DNA of 64,000 nt from G963556115 sp963666605 (lineage in GTDB: Bacteria; Planctomycetota; SZUA-567). The first letter of the stretch is position 1, and each line of letters starts with the position of its first letter. Below the pieces are notes generated by a model that saw only the letters and a list, made by a program, of their open reading frames with translations, was not told the origin of the DNA and ran no database searches. Of the stretch, positions 35,709 through 45,148 are shown piece after piece. The stretch lies in the NCBI GenBank assembly GCA_965140405.1, contig OZ223208.1, positions 186,001 through 250,000 on the forward strand, read 5' to 3'. Position numbers and translations under genes: made by a program.

Positions 35709-36621
35709 AATTATCCAAAGCACCCACAATTTCGGAGACAGAAGTAGAGTGTTCTGCAAGCCAAACTCCCAGTTCTTCGATCAACCGCACCGTAATTCCC
35801 GGCTCAGGAAAGTTCATCATTCCTACTTCACAAGCCGACGCACCAGCCAAAAGAAAAGCAACAACCTCTCTAATGCTTGATATTCCGCCACACGCTACAA
35901 CAGGGCAACTTACAGCCTTCGCGACCTGATAAACACACCTTAGTGCCAAAGGGTGTATCGCTGGTCCAGATAGACCGCCTGTGATGTTTGCAAGGATAGG
36001 ACGCCGTTTTTCAATATCTATTGCCATGCCTAAAAAAGTATTGCTTACAACCAAAGCATCCGCCCCTGCTCCTTCAATATCTTTAGCAATAGCAGCAATA
36101 TCAGTAACATTTGGTGAAAGCTTTATCCAGAGTGGCAACTTGGTAACTTTTTTAAGCTTTTCAACTAAGGCAGCAGAGTTCTTCCCACAAACCCCGAAAG
36201 CCATTCCGCCCTCTTTAACATTTGGACAAGAGATATTGATTTCAAGCGCAGAAACAGGAGACTCTGAGAGCTTTTCTACAACATATAGATAGTCTTCTTC
36301 GCTCTTACCAGCTACATTGACCACAATATTCTCATTACAATCTAGTAGAGGCGGCAGAAGCTTCTCTTTAAATTCAACCACTCCGCCATTCTGAAGTCCA
36401 ATTGCATTGAGCATACCTGCAGGAGTCTCAACTACTCGCGGTGGTGGATTCCCTACCGTTACTTTAGGTGTAACGCTCTTGGTCACAACCGCTCCAAGCC
36501 TACCAATATCAATAAAATCTGAGTATTCTTTTCCACTTCCATAAGTACCAGAAGCAGTAAAAATAGGGTTGGCAAACTGAAGTTCGCCTACCTTTGTTCT
36601 TAATCTCTCTGTAATATCCAT
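35707..36621 (-). CDS. pyrD: dihydroorotate dehydrogenase, class 1B catalytic subunit
   Basis: A 304-residue FMN TIM barrel oxidising dihydroorotate in pyrimidine synthesis. The active-site base is Cys132 in NISCPNVKEGG, as in class 1 enzymes; ANPIFTASGTYG and AIGLQNGG are FMN/substrate loops typical of the NAD-linked 1B type. ATG 36621 is used; a TTG four codons upstream has no better ribosome site. The electron-transfer subunit PyrK is not in the window and must be encoded elsewhere if the enzyme is 1B. Confidence 0.93.
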   Translation of the reverse strand: MDITERLRTKVGELQFANPIFTASGTYGSGKEYSDFIDIGRLGAVVTKSVTPKVTVGNPPPRVVETPAGMLNAIGLQNGGVVEFKEKLLPPLLDCNENIVVNVAGKSEEDYLYVVEKLSESPVSALEINISCPNVKEGGMAFGVCGKNSAALVEKLKKVTKLPLWIKLSPNVTDIAAIAKDIEGAGADALVVSNTFLGMAIDIEKRRPILANITGGLSGPAIHPLALRCVYQVAKAVSCPVVACGGISSIREVVAFLLAGASACEVGMMNFPEPGITVRLIEELGVWLAEHSTSVSEIVGALDN

Positions 36622-36644
36622 TTTACAATCCAAATAAATTCAAT

Positions 36645-36681
36645 AAAAAATAGTCGGCATAGAGGTTTTCTATGCCGACTA
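36645..36681 (-). terminator. terminator downstream of the alcohol dehydrogenase gene
   Basis: 13-bp arms TAGTCGGCATAGA/TCTATGCCGACTA with a 5-nt loop; A6 on its left is a T6 run on the minus strand. Confidence 0.88.
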
Positions 36682-36702
36682 AAGTATACTCAAAAATATC
36701 TC

Positions 36703-37875
36703 TTATTCAAAACACATCTCTACAATTCTTACAACATCATCAATATTCAAAGTACAAGGGTCAAAATCAAATAAAGCACCCATTGCATAGAAAGAATTCT
36801 CAGCTATCTCTTTTGCTTCACTCTTTTCAATACCATAGTCAGCCAACTTAAGGTCTTCTAGCCCACAATCCTTTAACAACTTCTTTAGAGCGAGAATAAA
36901 GTCTTCAGGCTTCTCAGCAGGATATCCCATTGCCTTTGCCATATCAACATGTCTCTCACTCGGATTCTTCTCAATCTGTACAGTAAAGTAAGGAACTAGT
37001 AAACAAGCAAGCCCCGCGCCATGTTGAAGACTGTGGTGATGCGCACTAAGAGCGTGCTCAATAGAGTGCTCAGAGATACAAGTAGAGGTCGATTCAACCA
37101 AACCAGCCTGAGTACTAGCCCAAGCTAGAGCTGATCTTCCTTCAATACATGAACCATCTTTGACAACGCTCGGTAAATTTTCTGCAATCAATTTGATGCT
37201 TGATAACGCAAATACATCACTAACAGGTTGAGAAATATTAGCCACATACCCTTCGGCAGAATGGCAGAATGCGTCAATACCTTGGAAAGCAGTAAGTTTT
37301 GGTGGGACAGTCAACATCAGCTCAGGGTCTACAATCGATAGCACTGGGAAGGTATCTGGAGATACTCCAAAGCCTGTCTTTTCATTTGTCTCGGTCTTTG
37401 TGATCACTGTCCAAGGATCTGACTCTGTACCTGTACCAGCTGTTGTTGGAATTGCGATAATAGGTAGTGCTTTATTCTCGAGAGGCAATCCTTTACCACT
37501 ACCACTTCCTATATAGTCCCAGTAATTTCCTGGGTTAGTAGCCATAACAGCAATACTTTTTGCACTATCAATTGAGCTTCCGCCTCCTAGACCTAGAATA
37601 AAATCACATCCATTATCTTTTACAAGTTGAGCCGCCTCTGTAACATGATCGAGGATAGGGTTAGGTAGAATTTTATCAAATACCACAGATTCTACACCAT
37701 TCTCTTTTAAGTACCCTATAGTTCTATCGAGATACCCATTAGCCTTCATAGATTTACCAGAGCTAATAACTATAAATGCTTTCTTTCCCGGTAGTTTCTC
37801 TGTAGCCAATTGCTTGAGTTTTCCAGCACCAAAAATAATTCTCGTAGGGATAAAGTATTCAAAATTCCAATTCAT
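36703..37875 (-). CDS. iron-containing alcohol dehydrogenase
   Basis: A 390-residue group III dehydrogenase reducing aldehydes or oxidising alcohols with NAD(P). The coenzyme loop is LGGGSSIDSAKSIA near residue 96. Metal ligands are expected in FQGIDAFCHSAEGYV (Asp and His) and EHALSAHHHSLQHGAG (His residues). ATG 37875 has GGAG 6 nt upstream. It stands alone; the substrate (butanol, propanediol, lactaldehyde) is open. Confidence 0.93.
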   Translation of the reverse strand: MNWNFEYFIPTRIIFGAGKLKQLATEKLPGKKAFIVISSGKSMKANGYLDRTIGYLKENGVESVVFDKILPNPILDHVTEAAQLVKDNGCDFILGLGGGSSIDSAKSIAVMATNPGNYWDYIGSGSGKGLPLENKALPIIAIPTTAGTGTESDPWTVITKTETNEKTGFGVSPDTFPVLSIVDPELMLTVPPKLTAFQGIDAFCHSAEGYVANISQPVSDVFALSSIKLIAENLPSVVKDGSCIEGRSALAWASTQAGLVESTSTCISEHSIEHALSAHHHSLQHGAGLACLLVPYFTVQIEKNPSERHVDMAKAMGYPAEKPEDFILALKKLLKDCGLEDLKLADYGIEKSEAKEIAENSFYAMGALFDFDPCTLNIDDVVRIVEMCFE

Positions 37876-37946
37876 AATGTTCTCCAATTCTCAATTATTT
37901 TCATTGACCAATTTACATAACTAGTCAATTAGAAAAAGCTAACTAC

Positions 37947-38456
37947 TTATTTACTCCTCTTAGGAGCATCAAATAAGCTCCAGAAGGCAAATATTATGAC
38001 ACCCAGCACAATAGCAATGTCAGCAACATTGAATACCGGCCAGTTATAGACACCGGGTATCTGCACATCAATAAAATCTCTTACCCCGTGAAAGCTATGA
38101 GGATATGCATTTAGTTTTATCTCAGTAAAGACCCTATCATAGAGATTTCCCAAAGCACCACCTAAGAGCATTCCAAAGCCTAGAATAGGGATAAGTGATT
38201 TAGATATTTTCTGTGATGAATACGCCAGGTAAATTACAATCGGTATAATAACAGCTGTAATAGCTATCAAGAGTATCGGGCTTCCACCACCAACTCCCCA
38301 CACAGCACCTCTATTTATATGTAAATTTAACGATAGCCAGTTATCTATAATACTAATACCCTGAGCAGGGGTTTTCATTAACCAATTAAATACAAAAGTT
38401 TTACTCACTAGGTCGACTATAATTGTAATAACGACCACAATCCAGAATCTCACCAT
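37947..38456 (-). CDS. lspA: lipoprotein signal peptidase II
   Basis: A 169-residue membrane aspartyl protease with four helices, cleaving prolipoproteins before the lipidated Cys. The catalytic Asp pair lies in GNLYDRVF and FNVADIAIV; NRGAVWGV is the third conserved block. It processes the several lipobox proteins in this window. The ribosome site is weak. Confidence 0.95.
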   Translation of the reverse strand: MVRFWIVVVITIIVDLVSKTFVFNWLMKTPAQGISIIDNWLSLNLHINRGAVWGVGGGSPILLIAITAVIIPIVIYLAYSSQKISKSLIPILGFGMLLGGALGNLYDRVFTEIKLNAYPHSFHGVRDFIDVQIPGVYNWPVFNVADIAIVLGVIIFAFWSLFDAPKRSK

Positions 38457-38736
38457 CTTTTAAATACTTGCCTTCCTTAGCGACAGATATAGTCATATGC
38501 TATACATTATGCCGTACAATATCAAATAACATTTAAAAAAAGTATGATCTATGATCAATCATACATTCTCACTACAGGTAATAAATATTATATTCGATGC
38601 TTTTATTATATTGCAAAAAAAGTATACTAAATTATAATCTAGCAAACACAATGCTATTAATCTGATAATAACACAAATGTCGTTTATAATCCAGCAATTA
38701 ATGAGCCTCACTTTATTAAATATTAAGGTTTCGCCG

Positions 38737-39564
38737 ATGCCAGAAAAAGATCTCACAACCAAATTATTCAAGCAAATATCAGAATTTGTTCTTGATAACT
38801 GTGGCATTCACCTGACTGACAGCAAACGTGAGCTAGTCAACACACGACTTAGTAAGGTAATCCGCCGACATAACTTCTCTGGATTTGAAGAATATTTTCA
38901 GTACCTTACAAACGATAATAGCGGCATGGCTATAAGTGAATTAATGAATGCTATCTCTACAAATCTCACCTCTTTTTATAGAGAATCATCACATTTTGAG
39001 TTTATGCGGTCCGTGATGATCCCTGAGATTCTTTCAAGAGCTGATCATACAAAGAATTATAAGGTAAGAGGTTGGAGCGCAGGGTGCAGTACAGGCGCTG
39101 AGATCTACACAATAGCAATTACCCTACTTGAAAACATTGATAATCTGTTGAGTTGGGATACCCGACTACTTGCAACCGATATTGACACCAATGTTCTAAA
39201 TATTGGCCACCAAGGGATCTACAGCAGCAAGCTAGCAGAGGGGATACCCCACAATATACTTTCTAAATACTTCCAGTACTCCAAGAGTAAGGACAGCTAC
39301 AGAGCCAGAGCAGAGCTTAAGAATCTAGTCCGTTTCAAATATCTCAATCTAATTGAAAAATTCCCATTCAAAGGTTCTTTTGATTTCATTTTTTGCCGTA
39401 ATGTAATGATATATTTCACCAAAGAGACTCAGCAAGAGTTAATAAATAAATTTTTTGATGTCTTAAAACCAGGTGGATACTTATTTATTGGGCATTCTGA
39501 AGGACTAAGTGGTTTAAAGCACAAGTACAGCTATGTTCAACCTACAATTTATAAAAAAAAGTAA
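38737..39564 (+). CDS. CheR-type protein-glutamate methyltransferase
   Basis: About 275 residues: an N-terminal helical CheR_N domain (about 1-65) and a SAM-binding domain with GCSTGAEIYTIAI, where E. coli CheR has GCSTGEEPYS. FIFCRNVMIYF and FIGHSEGL complete the family pattern. It methylates chemoreceptor glutamates. ATG 38737 has AAGG 8 nt upstream and avoids a 20-residue hydrophobic extension from 38677. No other che gene is adjacent. Confidence 0.9.
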   Translation: MPEKDLTTKLFKQISEFVLDNCGIHLTDSKRELVNTRLSKVIRRHNFSGFEEYFQYLTNDNSGMAISELMNAISTNLTSFYRESSHFEFMRSVMIPEILSRADHTKNYKVRGWSAGCSTGAEIYTIAITLLENIDNLLSWDTRLLATDIDTNVLNIGHQGIYSSKLAEGIPHNILSKYFQYSKSKDSYRARAELKNLVRFKYLNLIEKFPFKGSFDFIFCRNVMIYFTKETQQELINKFFDVLKPGGYLFIGHSEGLSGLKHKYSYVQPTIYKKK

Positions 39565-39705
39565 AGCTATAACATTTTTTACTGTAGTAGTTTACACAAT
39601 ATTTACGAAAAAGTTTAGCGAAAACCTAATTTTTTACTAACACTTTCACAGGATTTATGGCATATTATTACATATATACTGTAAGTAATGTTATTTTTTT
39701 AGAAG

Positions 39706-39730
39706 CAAATACAAAAGTGTTTTGTATTTG
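39706..39730. promoter_or_regulatory. perfect 11-bp hairpin of unknown role
   Basis: CAAATACAAAA/TTTTGTATTTG around GTG, in the 276-base gap between cheR and a small gene. No clean T run follows on either strand, so it may be a weak terminator, an mRNA end or an operator. Confidence 0.4.
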
Positions 39731-39840
39731 TACGTTTTGATTATTGTAATTTTATTCCCTGCTGGTTTATCTTGTTTAATCAGTAGAGGTTTTATTATTG
39801 CACTAATATTATACTTTTGTTTAAGTGGAGAATTAATACT

Positions 39841-40071
39841 ATGGACTCCAGAGACAGGTGGGTCAATTGGGACCAGCTTGCCGTCGGCGAAGATTTTTGG
39901 GATATGATGGAAGAACTCGACGAGAAACGTCTTGGCGAGATACGTGAACAACGCCAGATGGAAGAAATCCGTCGCGTACACGAACGTCGTTTATCAAAAA
40001 TGAAGATCGATCGCGAGAAGTTCATGAGTGAAGAACCATACTCATTCATGTGTAAGATCCCAGTAAGCTAG
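39841..40071 (+). CDS. small charged coiled-coil protein, unknown
   Basis: A 76-residue soluble protein, strongly charged, with one long helix (FWDMMEELDEKRLGEIREQR...) and a Trp-rich N-terminus (RWVNWDQLAVGEDFW). GGAG lies 10 nt before ATG 39841; an in-frame start eight codons upstream has no such site. It has its own terminator, so it is a separate transcription unit. Nothing recognised. Confidence 0.68.
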   Translation: MDSRDRWVNWDQLAVGEDFWDMMEELDEKRLGEIREQRQMEEIRRVHERRLSKMKIDREKFMSEEPYSFMCKIPVS

Positions 40072-40110
40072 AAAACTAGCTTTACCCATAAGAACTACCA
40101 ATTTGATCGA

Positions 40111-40142
40111 AAAACCCTTATCACTAGCTGATAAGGGTTTTT
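40111..40142 (+). terminator. intrinsic terminator
   Basis: AAAACCCTTATCA/TGATAAGGGTTTT with a 5-nt loop, ending in a T run. Confidence 0.88.
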
Positions 40143-40256
40143 CACATAAACATAAACTCAAAAATCTATTGTACGAGCAATTTTTTCTGATATCATATAT
40201 AATGTAAATAAAATACTTTTGTGATTCACTCACTTGTTAACTGGATAAATAATACA

Positions 40257-41138
40257 ATGCGTAAAATTCTTTTAATCTGCTCACTACTTATCTGCATACT
40301 TACTCTTGCTCTTACAGGATGTAGTGCTACTAGTGGTACAATTAGTATTGCAGCAACAGACCTCATTAATCAAACTATCGAAAACCGCATCGATGTAAGT
40401 AGTATTATCGCTGGCGGGGAGATGAAAATAGTAGATAAACCGAGCAAGTTCTCACTAAGTACCAAGATTGAGATGATTGCAGAGGATCCTTACAATCTTC
40501 GTATAAAAGCAACCAAGCTAGCCGATGAGATTGTAGCCTTTGATATGCTAATGCAAGGTGAAAGAGTCGCGTTCTACGTACCACTTCGCAACGTCCTATA
40601 CACTGGAGACGTTTCAAATCTCAGCAGTGGCGGAGTAAACTTTTCACCAAAAGCCATTATCAATAGAATACTCCACGCCAATAGAGACCTTTTGAATAAG
40701 CGCTGGAGAGTACTAGGAAGAAATAGCGCAGGATTGATGAATGAGAATCTAGTACTTGAAGAGCTACACAAAAATGGAGCGCCATTTGTAAAGATCTACG
40801 TAGACGGTATGCGCAGAGTCCTACACAAAGTAGAGCACTTCAACAAAGCAGGAAAGTTATACTTTATTGAAGAGTACTCTAAATTTGAACAAGAAATGAC
40901 TGGAGACACAACGTTTGCAGGGAGAGAAATAGGTAGCGGAAGATACTTCCCAATGCAATTTGTTCTAGATTGGCCAGACAAGAAACGATCCGTCAAGATC
41001 ACCTTGCGCCGTTATAGATCAAATGTTTCGCAAGACGAATTAGATGAGCTCTGGGTTATTGATGACCTTGATATGGACAGTGTCCAACAACGTAGCCTAG
41101 CACAAGTAGACGTAGAAGGTGATGAAGCCTACAAGTAA
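40257..41138 (+). CDS. LolA/LolB-like outer-membrane lipoprotein
   Basis: About 293 residues with lipobox ALTGC near residue 22. The mature region (FSLSTKIEMIAEDPYNLRIKAT, VAFDMLMQGERVAFYVPLRNVLYTGD) resembles the half-barrel of LolA/LolB/DUF4292 lipoproteins, which bind acyl chains. ATG 40257 gives a compact signal peptide. It is followed by a zinc-ribbon membrane protein and an HpnN-type RND exporter, so lipid or lipoprotein traffic to the outer membrane is the natural inference. Fold assignment is by pattern only. Confidence 0.65.
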   Translation: MRKILLICSLLICILTLALTGCSATSGTISIAATDLINQTIENRIDVSSIIAGGEMKIVDKPSKFSLSTKIEMIAEDPYNLRIKATKLADEIVAFDMLMQGERVAFYVPLRNVLYTGDVSNLSSGGVNFSPKAIINRILHANRDLLNKRWRVLGRNSAGLMNENLVLEELHKNGAPFVKIYVDGMRRVLHKVEHFNKAGKLYFIEEYSKFEQEMTGDTTFAGREIGSGRYFPMQFVLDWPDKKRSVKITLRRYRSNVSQDELDELWVIDDLDMDSVQQRSLAQVDVEGDEAYK

Positions 41139-41201
41139 CAAGTAGGACGTTTATTAAATTTACGACCAGTCACGACCTAATACGGAGGCTACAGAAGAGT
41201 A

Positions 41202-41609
41202 TTGTTTAGTAAAAAATTCCCCAAGATAACAGACTACCCAATAAAAGCAAGTGAGTATAAAGAAAGAGAGAAGGCATACTCTTCTAAATGGCAGATACGT
41301 TTCTTTTTTATAGGCGTACTTGCTGCAACTACTTTTTTTTTACCCACTTTAATAACTCAGTACTTTCTTAAGATTGATTTTGATCGTTTCACCCTTCAAG
41401 GCATCGGCATAATACTTGCAATGAGCGTAATGTTACTATCTAGAAAATCTAGGAGAGCTCTCGCAAAAGAATATGGGCTATTTTGCCCAGAATGCGGAGA
41501 AATCTTTGACTACTGGTCAGACAAGAAAAATGCTGTAAGTTTTGGTGGCGTCTGCCCAAAGTGTAACTTCAAAATATCAGATATTCAGGATACAGATAAA
41601 GAGAAATAA
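41202..41609 (+). CDS. two-helix membrane protein with C-terminal zinc ribbon
   Basis: A 135-residue protein with two transmembrane helices (about 28-48 and 60-76) and a cytoplasmic ribbon CPECGEIFDYW...GGVCPKCNFKI with four Cys in CxxC pairs. TTG start; GGAGG lies 13 nt upstream, which is long, so the exact start is uncertain. Its stop overlaps the start of the RND gene (TAATG), so the two are translated together. It may be an accessory subunit of the exporter. Confidence 0.72.
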   Translation: MFSKKFPKITDYPIKASEYKEREKAYSSKWQIRFFFIGVLAATTFFLPTLITQYFLKIDFDRFTLQGIGIILAMSVMLLSRKSRRALAKEYGLFCPECGEIFDYWSDKKNAVSFGGVCPKCNFKISDIQDTDKEK

Positions 41610-44600
41610 TGAAGACCAAAAAGAAATTATTTAGAGAGCGTCTCCTTGAAGGGGTCGCCAAATTAGCATGTAGGCACCCAAAAACTGTTATAATCACAGC
41701 TCTTATTTTAACAGTACTAGCATTTGTTCCAATCCTACGAACTGGTTATACCACAGCTTTCAATATTTCCCGTATGCTCCCACAAGACATACCAGCATCT
41801 AGAGCTTTCACTAGAGCTATTACCGATTTCGGCACAGCTGACGAAGCAATAGTTTTAATGCGCTTAAACCCTGATAATCCTAGCTCACTTGAAATTGCCG
41901 GCAGACTCGCAGACGATATTTCACAGCGCTTACAAGAAAACCCTGATATACGTTCATCTTTCTCACGCTTACTCACCAAGGAAGAGAAGGATCAACTACT
42001 TTACATAGAGCTTCCAAAGCATGGCATGCTACTATTATCTAAAGATGATATAAGTGCAATAAAAAATAAGCTAAGTAAAGAGAATATCTATAAATCTGTA
42101 GACTCAACAGCTCGCAAACTAATGCAAGACACTATGTCTGAAGAACTTCAAGAACAGGTAATTATCAATACCCTAGGACTTGGAAGTATTTTCAAAGATA
42201 GTTTTGAGTCACTTTATAGTAACAAGACTGGAAAAGATGAAAGCAGTAATGAAGCAACAATAAACACGAAATTTGATAACAAGGAAGGCTACATTCTTAG
42301 TCCTGACCAAAAGATGCTCTTACTAGTTATTGAGCCATTATATGCAGCTCAGAGCATTCCTTTTGCCTCGCGCATTATGCGTGAGATTGAAAATGCTACC
42401 TTTGATATTATTATTGGCACATCAGAGTTTAGACTTACAGACAGTAACAATTGGCAAGCCTTTTTCAAGTCATTCCTAGACGCGGCCGAGTCAAATGATC
42501 TCCCAGAGTATAAAACTCTTTTTGCCTCAATCAACCCAAGTGCTCAAGACAGCATACGTCTCCTTGCTTCAAGCATTACTCAAGAAACTCCAGAATTAAG
42601 TACTCCAGAAAAACTCCAGAACCAGATACGGACTGCACTGAGTGGCTTGAATAACGCACTCCGCAAACAAGATACCTATTCAAACTGGAACGGGGAGAAT
42701 AAAGAAAAATACTTTGCACAAGCAGAGAACGAAATGGCCAGTCTTGAAGAATATAATTATCCAAGAAGTATGACAGAACGCTCAGCAATGCTTATGGCAG
42801 GTAGAAGACTTATCGAAGACGCCTTCAAAGGCAAGGTAAAACCATATAGTAAAAATAATGGAATACCACCAGCAGCACTAAAGGCATTCCATCTTGAATT
42901 TGGGGGTGGATACCAGATAGCGCGTACCTATGGACAAAAGATTAATGGAGTAATGATAGGCACTCTCATTATCAGTGGTATCTGTGTCCTAGCGTTTTTC
43001 GGGTACTGCTTTAGACGCTACGGTGTTCTGCTGTATATAGGTATCCCACTAATTATGATAATTTGTTGGACAGCTGGTATTGGTTGGATGTTATTTGGCC
43101 AGCTCAATATTGTTTCATGCGCATTTGCAGCTGTTCTTATTGGGTTAGGCATAGACTATGCAGTACATATCTACAACAGATTTATTGAAGAGAGAGCACT
43201 TGGCAAAGACATGGAAGAGTCTTTTACTATTGCCATCTGCCACACAGGCTGGGGAATTATTGTAGGTATGGTCACAACCTGCCTTGCTTTTTTCTCTCTA
43301 AACGTCACCCGCTTCACCCAACTTTCAGAGTTTGGAGCGCTAGGAGGCATAGGAATATTCCTCTCTGCTCCTGCTATGATGCTAGTAATGCCAGCACTCA
43401 TAACCCTGATGAATAAGGTAAAAAAGGATAAAGCCCACCTATACAAGCCTAGCACATTCTACCTTCCACAGATTGCCAATTTAGTAAATTCTAGACGTAA
43501 GAGTATCTTTATAATAACTATCGTACTCAGCATAATATCAATAGTAACTATCCTGACTCCTAATAGCATTTTCTTTGACTCTAGCATGGCGGCACTCCGT
43601 CCAAAAGACCGCGCATTTGAAATCAATGGAGAGATAGCTGAAGCTTTTGCCAGCCGCAATCCTAACAAGCTGACCTTTATGGTTTTAGGCAGCAGTGAAG
43701 AGGATGCACTGGAAAAGATGTCAATATATGAAGAGAAATTTCATGATCTTGAGAAGAAGGGTCTGATAACAGGTTACGAAAGTGTCACCCGCTACCTACC
43801 ATCTCCATCAACCCAGAGAGAGCGACTCAAAGAGATAGCCCTTATCGATTTTCCAGCGGCTCTAAACACATTTACAGACGCACTTCAAAAAGCTGGTATG
43901 GATGAAGAATACTTTGGCTTCAATTTCGACCTACTGAATCAACACTATAAGATGGTAAAAGAAGGAAGAATCATTCTACCTGCAGACTTCTCAGGAACAA
44001 AGATTTCACGACTTATTGATACTTATATCGCACGCCGCCAACAGACATACTATATCTACGACGGTGAGATGCCAACAGTATTCCCTGTTACCCTTGCTAA
44101 AGCAGCGACACAATTCGAGGATAACGTTGAAAGATACCCAGCGGGAGCCAAACTTACCAAGGAAGAGGTAGCAAGACTAAATCCAGAGGGTCAGCACCCA
44201 AGTAAGAGGGTTAAATCAATTACTGTTTACGAAGGTGGCTACGCTGTCAAGGCATCCATATTCCCTCCTATCCCAGAGGGCACAACTTCCGGTGAACCAC
44301 ACATAACAGCAGAGTGGCTAAAAGAAGTTGCAACCATACTAGGACTTGCCCCAGAACAATTCGAAGCCAAGGTCAACCTGACAGATTTCAAAGCTACTCT
44401 TACAGGCGCCTCTGTAGCTACCTCGATACTTGCAGAAATTGTAAAAGAGGATTTCCTTGTGATCTCTGTCTGGATAGTAGCTATCTGTTTTGGGGTCGTA
44501 AATCTCTTCTATCACCCGAATCTTTTAAGGGCTATAATGTGCACCTTACCACTGCTTCTACTTATGATATTCAAGAGCAAGCTTATAGATATTATACCTC

Positions 44601-45121
44601 TACTTAATGGTTACTTCTGGATTCCACAAACAATACTTGCCTTATTATTTATCTTTGGAGCGGTTATTCACCGAAACATAGTACGGACAGCATACTGCTT
44701 TATGCCTGTAGGTCTTGGTCTACTATACCTCTTTGGATTTATGGCAACAGCAAATATTATCTCTCAAGCAATAGGTCTTGGTCATTTTATTGATCTCAAT
44801 TTTGTAAATGTACTAACAATACCTATAATAATAGGTGTAGGTGTTGACAATGGTATACACCTTGTCAATAGATACTTTGAAGACGGCAGAGAGATAACAC
44901 CAATGATTGTAGATACAGGTAGAGCACTTGCTATCACAGCACTTACAAGTATGGTCGGCTTTGGCAGTCTCTACTGGGCAAAGTTCCAAGGACTCGGTAG
45001 CATTGCCCAACTCGGTGTATTATCAGTAATAGCCCTATTTGCAGTACTGATAAGTAGTGTATTGTTCTTCCCAGCTATTTTAGCGACACTCAGTCCAAAG
45101 AAGGATATTTCGAAGAAATAA
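41609..45121 (+). CDS. large RND/MMPL-family exporter (HpnN-like)
   Basis: A 1170-residue inner-membrane protein with two MMPL/SSD transmembrane domains (about 435-600 and 955-1165), each with the polar helix motif GLGIDYAVHIYNRF or GVGVDNGIHLVNRY. Large periplasmic loops follow the first helix of each half. Acidic residues in these motifs relay protons. Relatives export hopanoids or other lipids. It is coupled to the zinc-ribbon protein and follows a LolA/LolB-like lipoprotein, so outer-membrane lipid export is likely. Whether it handles hopanoids is not shown. Confidence 0.85.
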   Translation: MKTKKKLFRERLLEGVAKLACRHPKTVIITALILTVLAFVPILRTGYTTAFNISRMLPQDIPASRAFTRAITDFGTADEAIVLMRLNPDNPSSLEIAGRLADDISQRLQENPDIRSSFSRLLTKEEKDQLLYIELPKHGMLLLSKDDISAIKNKLSKENIYKSVDSTARKLMQDTMSEELQEQVIINTLGLGSIFKDSFESLYSNKTGKDESSNEATINTKFDNKEGYILSPDQKMLLLVIEPLYAAQSIPFASRIMREIENATFDIIIGTSEFRLTDSNNWQAFFKSFLDAAESNDLPEYKTLFASINPSAQDSIRLLASSITQETPELSTPEKLQNQIRTALSGLNNALRKQDTYSNWNGENKEKYFAQAENEMASLEEYNYPRSMTERSAMLMAGRRLIEDAFKGKVKPYSKNNGIPPAALKAFHLEFGGGYQIARTYGQKINGVMIGTLIISGICVLAFFGYCFRRYGVLLYIGIPLIMIICWTAGIGWMLFGQLNIVSCAFAAVLIGLGIDYAVHIYNRFIEERALGKDMEESFTIAICHTGWGIIVGMVTTCLAFFSLNVTRFTQLSEFGALGGIGIFLSAPAMMLVMPALITLMNKVKKDKAHLYKPSTFYLPQIANLVNSRRKSIFIITIVLSIISIVTILTPNSIFFDSSMAALRPKDRAFEINGEIAEAFASRNPNKLTFMVLGSSEEDALEKMSIYEEKFHDLEKKGLITGYESVTRYLPSPSTQRERLKEIALIDFPAALNTFTDALQKAGMDEEYFGFNFDLLNQHYKMVKEGRIILPADFSGTKISRLIDTYIARRQQTYYIYDGEMPTVFPVTLAKAATQFEDNVERYPAGAKLTKEEVARLNPEGQHPSKRVKSITVYEGGYAVKASIFPPIPEGTTSGEPHITAEWLKEVATILGLAPEQFEAKVNLTDFKATLTGASVATSILAEIVKEDFLVISVWIVAICFGVVNLFYHPNLLRAIMCTLPLLLLMIFKSKLIDIIPLLNGYFWIPQTILALLFIFGAVIHRNIVRTAYCFMPVGLGLLYLFGFMATANIISQAIGLGHFIDLNFVNVLTIPIIIGVGVDNGIHLVNRYFEDGREITPMIVDTGRALAITALTSMVGFGSLYWAKFQGLGSIAQLGVLSVIALFAVLISSVLFFPAILATLSPKKDISKK

Positions 45122-45148
45122 TATTTGCAACATTATAAAGGATATATT

